This document shows, piece by piece, positions 7,025 through 13,976 of a stretch of DNA of 13,976 bases; position 1 is the stretch's first letter, and each line of letters starts with the position of its first letter. A program made the translations under genes and the position numbers. The notes below the pieces were generated by a model. That model saw nothing but the letters and a program-made list of their open reading frames with translations. It made no database searches and was not told the origin of the DNA. The stretch is from DASWRT01 sp036403035 (GTDB lineage: Bacteria > Pseudomonadota > Alphaproteobacteria > ATCC43930 > CGMCC-115725), in NCBI GenBank assembly GCA_036403035.1, contig DASWRT010000220.1, positions 1-13,976 on the forward strand. The letters run 5' to 3'.

Positions 7025-7831
7025 ATGTCGTCCATGATCTTTCTCACGGCGGTCCTTCTCGGGATCGTCGAGGGGCTCACCGAATTTCTTCCGGTGTCTT
7101 CCACCGGCCATCTCATCCTGGCCGACTCGCTGCTCGGCTTCGACGGCTCGTCGAGCAAGGTGTTCGACGTCGTGATCCAGCTTGGGGCCATCCTGGCCGT
7201 CGTCTGGGTCTATCGCGAGCGGCTGTGGCACGAGGCGACCGGTCTCGGCACCGACCCGCGGTCGCGACGCTTCGCCACGAACGTGCTGCTCGCCTTCCTG
7301 CCGGCGGCGGTGGTCGGCGCGCTGGCGCACGGCTTCATCAAGTCGGTTCTGTTCAACCCGTGGGTGGTGGCGGTCGCACTGGTCGTCGGCGGCGTCATCA
7401 TCCTGATCATGGAGAGGATGCTGACGCGTCCGCGCGTCCACGATACGGACGACATGCCGGCCGGCACGGCATTCAGCATCGGCGTCTGCCAGCTCCTGGC
7501 GATGATCCCCGGCGTGTCGCGCTCGGGCGCCACGATCATGGGCGCGCTCGCCCTCGGCGTCGACCGCAAGGCGGCGGCCGAATTCTCGTTCTTCCTCGCG
7601 ATCCCGACGATGTTCGGCGCGACGGCCTATGACCTCTTCAAGAACCGGCACGACCTCGGCGGCGGCGATGTCGCGACGATCGCCGTCGGTTTCGTCGTCT
7701 CGTTCATCGTCGCGCTCGCCGTGGTGCGCTGGTTCGTCGGCTTCGTGAGCCGGCACGGCTTCGGGCCGTTCGCGTGGTACCGCATCGCCGTCGGCGGGAT
7801 CGCGCTGGTGCTGCTGTACCTGCACCGTTGA
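7025..7831 (+). CDS. uppP: Undecaprenyl-diphosphate phosphatase (UppP/BacA)
   Basis: 268 aa, the usual family length. It dephosphorylates undecaprenyl diphosphate at the cytoplasmic membrane to recycle the lipid carrier for peptidoglycan and other envelope polymers; extra copies confer bacitracin resistance in other bacteria. The first family signature EGLTEFLPVSSTGHL is at residues 16-30, carrying the catalytic acidic residues E16 and E20. The second, PGVSRSG, is at 162-168 with the conserved arginine R166, and EFSFFLAIP is at 186-194. The protein is hydrophobic with several membrane helices. The frame stays open upstream to 6959, but the ATG at 7025 is chosen because AAAGG lies 6 nt before it and the protein then begins as in the family. 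It is monocistronic, ending at a strong hairpin that faces a converging gene. Confidence 0.98.
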   Translation: MSSMIFLTAVLLGIVEGLTEFLPVSSTGHLILADSLLGFDGSSSKVFDVVIQLGAILAVVWVYRERLWHEATGLGTDPRSRRFATNVLLAFLPAAVVGALAHGFIKSVLFNPWVVAVALVVGGVIILIMERMLTRPRVHDTDDMPAGTAFSIGVCQLLAMIPGVSRSGATIMGALALGVDRKAAAEFSFFLAIPTMFGATAYDLFKNRHDLGGGDVATIAVGFVVSFIVALAVVRWFVGFVSRHGFGPFAWYRIAVGGIALVLLYLHR

Positions 7832-7837
7832 ATCGGC

Positions 7838-7858
7838 GGGCCGCGGGCGGCGCGGCCC
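7838..7858. terminator. GC-rich hairpin between converging genes
   Basis: GGGCCGCG, a 5 nt loop GGCGG, then CGCGGCCC: a perfect 8 bp stem. It sits in the 31 bp between the stop codons of uppP (plus) and the small lipoprotein (minus). Neither side has a U-tract, so it may act as a bidirectional pause, mRNA end stabiliser or weak terminator. Confidence 0.6.
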
Positions 7859-7862
7859 TCGA

Positions 7863-8195
7863 TCAGTCCCTAAGCGGCGAATAGCCCTTGGCGCGCATGC
7901 AGCGCGAGATGATGTCGTCGGCCCGGCCGCGATTCTGTGCCTGCATCACGTCGCGGCGTACCGTCAGCGTGTTCGAATTCTGCCAGTCGGTGCTGCGGGT
8001 CGACAGGATGTCCTGATCGATCGCGACGTCGCGGTCGACGACCCGCCGCGCCTCGCTGCGGCATTGGGCGAGGTCGGCGGAAACCTGCTCCGACGGCGCG
8101 CCGTCGCGCTGCCATTGCGCGGCCCCGAAACCGGCGCAGCCGGCCATCAGCACGCACGCGGCGGCGATCTTAAGGTGTGGAAACCGGAACGGCAC
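7863..8195 (-). CDS. Small lipoprotein of unknown function
   Basis: 110 aa. The frame is open further upstream, but the best start is GTG at 8195: AGGGGG lies 5 nt before it, and the protein then opens with a compact signal sequence (PFRFPHLKIAAACVLMAGC) ending in a lipobox with C20. The mature part is polar and mostly helical. It has two cysteines, in AQCRSEARR and ISRCMRAKGY, that could pair in the periplasm. The end SRCMRAKGYSPL resembles the C-termini of many short proteobacterial lipoproteins of unknown function. It converges on uppP and diverges from the 92 aa lipoprotein after a 58 bp gap. No function can be given. Confidence 0.8.
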   Translation of the reverse strand: MPFRFPHLKIAAACVLMAGCAGFGAAQWQRDGAPSEQVSADLAQCRSEARRVVDRDVAIDQDILSTRSTDWQNSNTLTVRRDVMQAQNRGRADDIISRCMRAKGYSPLRD

Positions 8196-8253
8196 GATCG
8201 CCCCCTGGTAGAACGGCAACGGAAGATTAACCGGCCGACCATACAACGGCGGC

Positions 8254-8532
8254 ATGCGATCGAGCCAGCACCGTAGCCTCCGCCGCAGCCTCGCCGCGCT
8301 TCTCGCCGCGGCGCCGCTCCTCGCCGGCTGCAACGTCTGGCAGGACCGCGCCGAGTTCGCGCCGCCGCAGAGCCGCTGGCCGAACACGCAGCCGTCCGCG
8401 GTCAAGGCCGACGCGATGCCGCCGCCGATCCCGATCTCGCACTGCTACCGCACGCTCGCCACGGTCGACTGCTTCGCGACGCCGCAGCCGGATCGGGCGA
8501 GCGGCTACACCGGCACATATCCGACGCCCTGA
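8254..8532 (+). CDS. Small lipoprotein of unknown function
   Basis: 92 aa. An Arg-rich n-region and hydrophobic core (SLAALLAAAPLLAGC) end in a textbook lipobox with C26 as the lipidated residue. The mature part is short and Pro-rich, probably disordered, with two further cysteines in the segment HCYRTLATVDCFATPQP. Short lipoproteins with a similar CYRTLA-VDC segment occur in alphaproteobacteria as I recall; the function is unknown. No strong ribosome site precedes the ATG. It diverges from the 110 aa lipoprotein and converges on the DUF1289 gene 30 bp downstream. Confidence 0.75.
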   Translation: MRSSQHRSLRRSLAALLAAAPLLAGCNVWQDRAEFAPPQSRWPNTQPSAVKADAMPPPIPISHCYRTLATVDCFATPQPDRASGYTGTYPTP

Positions 8533-8562
8533 ACGGGCCGGGCAGGTGGCTGACGGCCTGAG

Positions 8563-8775
8563 CTAGATCCGCGTTGCCGCGGCGGCGGATCGCCGCGCGG
8601 CGACGTCGGCCAGCACGCGCCGCTTCTCGTCGACGCCGTAGGAGAGCCAGCGGGCGATCTCCTCGATCGTCCGCCAGCAGCCGCGGCAGAAGCCGGTCGT
8701 CGGGTCCATCACGCAGACCGCCACGCAGGGCGAGAGCGGCGCCCGCGGCGACGGCTCAGCTCCGGTAGCTGCCAT
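8563..8775 (-). CDS. DUF1289 family small Cys-rich protein
   Basis: 70 aa. Four cysteines in the family pattern SPCVAVCVMDPTTGFCRGCWRT (split here as C17, C21, C30, C33) are followed by IEEIARW. This is the DUF1289 signature, probably a small metal-binding or Fe-S-like knuckle protein in the cytoplasm. The biochemical role is unknown. The ATG lies inside the end of argJ (20 bp overlap, different frame) with no good ribosome site of its own, so translation is probably coupled to argJ. It is the last gene of the ppiC-argJ unit. Confidence 0.93.
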   Translation of the reverse strand: MAATGAEPSPRAPLSPCVAVCVMDPTTGFCRGCWRTIEEIARWLSYGVDEKRRVLADVAARRSAAAATRI

Positions 8776-9994
8776 TGATGTCGATGTAGCGGTGCGTCAG
8801 GTCGCAGGTCCATACCGTCGCCTGCCCCGCCCCGATCCCGAGATCGACCGCGATCAGGATCTCGCGGCCCGCCATGTGCGCCGCGACCGGCCGCTCGTCG
8901 TAGCCCGGCACCGGGCCGCCGGCCTCGGCGATCCGCACGCCGCCGACGCTGACCGAGAGGCGGTCGCGCTCGGCCCGCTCGCCGGACTTGCCGACCGCCA
9001 TCACGATGCGGCCCCAGTTCGCGTCGCCTGCCGCGAGCGCGGTCTTGACCAGCGGCGAGTTGCCGATCGTAAGGCCGATCCGGCGCGCCGCCTCGTCGTT
9101 TTCAGCACCCGTCACGGTGATCGTGACGAACTTCTCCGCGCCCTCGCCGTCCTTCACGATCTGGTGCGCGAGGTCGATCATGACGCTGTCGAGCGCGGTC
9201 ACGAACGCGGCGAGCCGGGGGTAGTCGGCGCGCTCGACCGGGTGGTGCCCGGCCTGCCCGGTGGCGCAGAGCAGCACGGTGTCGCTGGTCGACGTGTCGC
9301 CGTCGACGGTGATGCTGTTGAACGAGCGGTCGGCGCTCGCCACGAGGAGCGCCTGGAGCGCCGGCGCGGCGACCGCCGCGTCGGTGAAGACGTATCCCAG
9401 CATCGTCGCCATGTTCGGCGCGATCATGCCCGAGCCCTTCGCGAACCCGGCGATCCGCACCGGCACGCCGTCGATCTCGGCCGTCGCCTCGGCGAGCTTT
9501 GGGAAGGTGTCGGTGGTCATGATGGCGCGCGCCGCAGCGCCCCAGCCGTCGGCCGAGAGCTGCGCCGCGAGGCCGGGCAGCGCCGCGACGATCTTCTCGC
9601 CCGGCGGCGGCTCGCCGATGACGCCGGTCGAGGAGACGAACACCTCCGCCGGATCGCACCCCAGCGCCTTCGCCGCCGCCGCCGCCGTGTCCTCGACGAC
9701 GCGCCGCCCCTTGGCACCGGTGAAGACGTTGGCGTTGCCGGAGTTGACGACGACCGCCCGCACCCGGCCGCCCGGCAGGATCTCGCGGCACCAGTCGACC
9801 GGCGCGCCGCAGGTCGTCGAGCGCGTGAACACCGCCGCGACCGTCGAGCCCGGCGCCAGCTCGGCGAGCATCAGGTCGGTGCGGCCGGCGTAGCGGACGC
9901 CGGCCATGCCGGCGGCGAAGCGAACCCCGGCGAGCGGCGCGATCTCGGGGATGCGCGCCGGGGCGAGCGGCGAGACGGGCAGCGGCGCGGCCAT
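8756..9994 (-). CDS. argJ: Glutamate N-acetyltransferase / amino-acid acetyltransferase ArgJ
   Basis: 412 aa, full length. It transfers the acetyl group from N-acetylornithine to glutamate in the cyclic arginine pathway; bifunctional members also use acetyl-CoA. The precursor cuts itself before a conserved threonine, here T197 in KGSGMIAPNMATML (186-199), giving alpha and beta chains. Other family marks are NSGNAN (84-89), SSTGVIG (121-127, oxyanion-hole region), DGDTSTSDT in the beta chain and the C-terminal HRYIDINGSYRS. Whether it is mono- or bifunctional cannot be told from sequence. It starts 10 bp after the stop of the foldase gene and overlaps the DUF1289 gene, so it is one transcription unit with no arginine-specific signal visible. 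Confidence 0.98.
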   Translation of the reverse strand: MAAPLPVSPLAPARIPEIAPLAGVRFAAGMAGVRYAGRTDLMLAELAPGSTVAAVFTRSTTCGAPVDWCREILPGGRVRAVVVNSGNANVFTGAKGRRVVEDTAAAAAKALGCDPAEVFVSSTGVIGEPPPGEKIVAALPGLAAQLSADGWGAAARAIMTTDTFPKLAEATAEIDGVPVRIAGFAKGSGMIAPNMATMLGYVFTDAAVAAPALQALLVASADRSFNSITVDGDTSTSDTVLLCATGQAGHHPVERADYPRLAAFVTALDSVMIDLAHQIVKDGEGAEKFVTITVTGAENDEAARRIGLTIGNSPLVKTALAAGDANWGRIVMAVGKSGERAERDRLSVSVGGVRIAEAGGPVPGYDERPVAAHMAGREILIAVDLGIGAGQATVWTCDLTHRYIDINGSYRS

Positions 9995-10004
9995 CGCGGA
10001 CGGC

Positions 10005-10931
10005 TCAGTTCTTCTTGCCGGCAGGGGGCGCGGCGGGAGCGGCGGCCGGCGCGGCGCTGCCGGCGGACGGCGCGGCGCTGCCGGCGGGCGGCATCGGCGA
10101 GCCGTCGAGCGCGAAGGTCTCGACCTTCGCCTGATCGCGCAGGCTCTTGATCTTGTCGTTGATGACCTCGCGGGCGATCGAGCTGGTCAGCTCCTCCTTC
10201 GCCTCGTCGAAGCTCGGCGGCTGGCCCATCCGCCGGTCCTCGACCTTGATGACGTGGTAGCCGAACTGCGTCTTGACCGGCTCCTTGGTGTACTCGCCCT
10301 TCTTCAGCTTGAAGGCGGCGTCGGAGAATTCCGGCACCATCTCCTCGCGCGAGAACCAGCCGAGGTCGCCGCCGTTCTGCGCCGCCGGATCGGTCGACTT
10401 CTTCTTGGCAAGGTCCGCGAAGTCGGCGCCCTTGTTCAGATCGGCGATGACCGCCTTGGCGTCCGCCTCCTTCTCGACGAGGATGTGCCGCGCGTTCACC
10501 TCCTCCTTCGGCGGGTTGTCCTTGACGTACTGCTCGTACTTGGCCTTGAGCTTGTCGTCGGTCGCCGCCTTCTCGACCTCCTTGCCGATATAGGCCTGCT
10601 GAAGCACCCGGTCTTCGACGCGGGCGAGCTGCTTCTTGACCTCGGGATCCTGGTCGAGCTTCTCCTGCCGCCCGGCCTCGCTCAGCAGCTTGCCGTTGAC
10701 CATCTGGTCGAGCAGCATCGGATAGATCGATTCCAGCGGCATCTGCTGGATCTGCTGCGGCAGCCCGCGCTGCGCCGCCTCGACGTCGGAGCGATGCAGC
10801 TCCTGGCCGTTGATGCGGGCGACGACGGGATCGTCGGCGGCCGAAGCGGCCGCGAAGGACACGGCGGCCGCACCGGCGGCAAGGATCGAAAAGGCGGTCA
10901 GGGCGGGGGCGAGACGGCGGAACGGCGACAT
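10005..10931 (-). CDS. Exported parvulin-type peptidyl-prolyl cis-trans isomerase
   Basis: 308 aa. The Sec signal peptide covers about residues 1-32 (RR at 5-6, hydrophobic core, ASA-ADD cleavage site), so the protein is periplasmic. A SurA/PrsA-like helical N-domain (about 33-140) precedes the rotamase domain at 143-232, with NARHILV (146-152), GGDLGWFSREEMVPEF (187-202) and FGYHVIKVEDRR (223-234). The C-terminal 30 residues are Ala/Pro/Gly/Ser-rich (low complexity) and end in GKKN. It should help fold proteins exported by the Sec system. The divergent neighbour is secA, a common arrangement in alphaproteobacteria, and argJ follows 10 bp downstream. GAGGA lies 7-8 nt before the ATG. It is PpiC/PrsA-like rather than full SurA (one parvulin domain only). 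Confidence 0.94.
   Translation of the reverse strand: MSPFRRLAPALTAFSILAAGAAAVSFAAASAADDPVVARINGQELHRSDVEAAQRGLPQQIQQMPLESIYPMLLDQMVNGKLLSEAGRQEKLDQDPEVKKQLARVEDRVLQQAYIGKEVEKAATDDKLKAKYEQYVKDNPPKEEVNARHILVEKEADAKAVIADLNKGADFADLAKKKSTDPAAQNGGDLGWFSREEMVPEFSDAAFKLKKGEYTKEPVKTQFGYHVIKVEDRRMGQPPSFDEAKEELTSSIAREVINDKIKSLRDQAKVETFALDGSPMPPAGSAAPSAGSAAPAAAPAAPPAGKKN
10048..10088. repeat. 21 bp tandem repeat in the foldase C-terminus
   Basis: Two nearly identical 21 bp units, each beginning GGCGCGGCGCTGCCGGCGG. They are in frame with the peptidyl-prolyl isomerase gene and encode its AGSAAP-type low-complexity tail. Copy-number variation between strains would change tail length without breaking the frame. 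Confidence 0.8.
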
Positions 10932-11016
10932 TAGAATTTCCTCGGACGAGCCTCCGCAGAGGGAGCAGCGGCTGAAAGCGTCTCACTAAGGCCATCCGGC
11001 GCAGCGCGCAAGACAT

Positions 11017-11038
11017 GCCGCGCGCCCGCCGCGCGCCC
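11017..11038. repeat. 11 bp tandem duplication in the secA leader region
   Basis: Two perfect adjacent copies of GCCGCGCGCCC lie in the divergent ppiC/secA spacer. The stretch is almost pure G+C and partly alternating, so it may be a replication-slippage product. Confidence 0.75.
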
Positions 11039-11053
11039 GCCCGTCACTGGCCG

Positions 11054-11070
11054 AGTGTCAAATTGACACT
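11054..11070. promoter_or_regulatory. Perfect 17 bp palindrome overlapping the secA -35 box
   Basis: AGTGTCAA, one A, then TTGACACT: an 8 bp perfect inverted repeat. Its right arm contains the secA -35 hexamer TTGACA. The placement is that of a repressor operator. I cannot name a regulator for it. Confidence 0.5.
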
Positions 11071-11091
11071 GCCGCCGTCTCCTCCTATCTG
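11063..11091 (+). promoter_or_regulatory. Sigma-70-type promoter of secA
   Basis: TTGACA (11063-11068), a 17 nt spacer, then TATCTG (11086-11091), 52 bp before the secA ATG. The -35 box and spacer are ideal; the -10 box is moderate. Confidence 0.62.
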
Positions 11092-11143
11092 TGTCCCTGT
11101 CGTAGCAGGCGACCTTTTTTCTCCAGCCATCCTTGAGGTCTTG

Positions 11144-13885
<2,742 letters not shown>

Positions 13886-13912
13886 GCCGTCGTGGCCTGA
13901 GCCTAGCCCGCC

Positions 13913-13930
13913 CGAGGGAGCCGGCCCTCG
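13913..13930 (+). terminator. Short hairpin downstream of secA
   Basis: CGAGGG, a 6 nt loop AGCCGG, then CCCTCG, 28 bp after the secA stop. The stem is perfect but there is no U-tract, so this is a weak terminator candidate. Nothing else is seen in 13886-13976. Confidence 0.35.
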
Positions 13931-13976
13931 TCAGGGGCGTGGTGCGCGCGAAGGCTCGTCGAGGCCGACAACATTC

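Noticed and set aside
8533..8562. Terminator between the converging 92 aa lipoprotein and DUF1289 genes
   Set aside because: Only a 4 bp CAGG/CCTG stem with a 10 nt loop can be drawn, which is not convincing.
11018..11061. Leftward promoter for the foldase gene using the mirrored TTGACA of the palindrome
   Set aside because: At 17 nt from that TTGACA the minus strand reads GGGCGC, so no -10 box is present.

Overview
The window is about two-thirds G+C and reads as chromosomal DNA of an alphaproteobacterium. The support is the gene content and order: secA divergent from a parvulin-type peptidyl-prolyl isomerase gene that is followed by argJ and a DUF1289 gene, plus many short lipoproteins. A Rhodospirillales-like host is my guess and is not proven. 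I see no tRNA, rRNA, CRISPR array, transposase or integrase.

Left part (1-6079, all minus strand): a tightly packed redox operon, read right to left. It encodes (i) a cytoplasmic fusion of an FAD/NAD(P) pyridine-nucleotide oxidoreductase, two cyclic-nucleotide-binding domains and a four-cluster [4Fe-4S] ferredoxin module; (ii) a five-helix membrane protein with two histidine pairs placed like a di-heme cytochrome b; (iii) a protein with a degenerate FHA domain, one membrane helix and ten CXXCH haem motifs; and (iv) a GlcG/HbpS (DUF336)-type haem-binding lipoprotein that runs off the left edge. Together they suggest an electron path between NAD(P)H in the cytoplasm and multihaem cytochrome in the periplasm, possibly gated by cyclic nucleotides. 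Donor, acceptor and direction are unknown. This is the most interesting part of the window.

Middle (6080-8532): an A+T-richer intergenic region separates the operon from a divergent cysteine-rich lipoprotein with a TPR-like helix pair. Next is uppP (bacA, undecaprenyl-diphosphate phosphatase) behind a good sigma-70-type promoter. A strong GC hairpin lies between the converging uppP and a small lipoprotein gene, and a second small lipoprotein gene diverges from that one.

Right part (8563-13976): a minus-strand unit ppiC-like foldase, argJ (arginine biosynthesis), DUF1289 protein, with a 10 bp gap and then a 20 bp overlap. It diverges from full-length secA (913 aa). The secA promoter has TTGACA at -35, and this overlaps a perfect 17 bp palindrome. 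The last 91 bp after secA hold a short hairpin and no gene.

Several very long open frames lie antisense to the real genes, as expected in high-GC DNA. They were not annotated.
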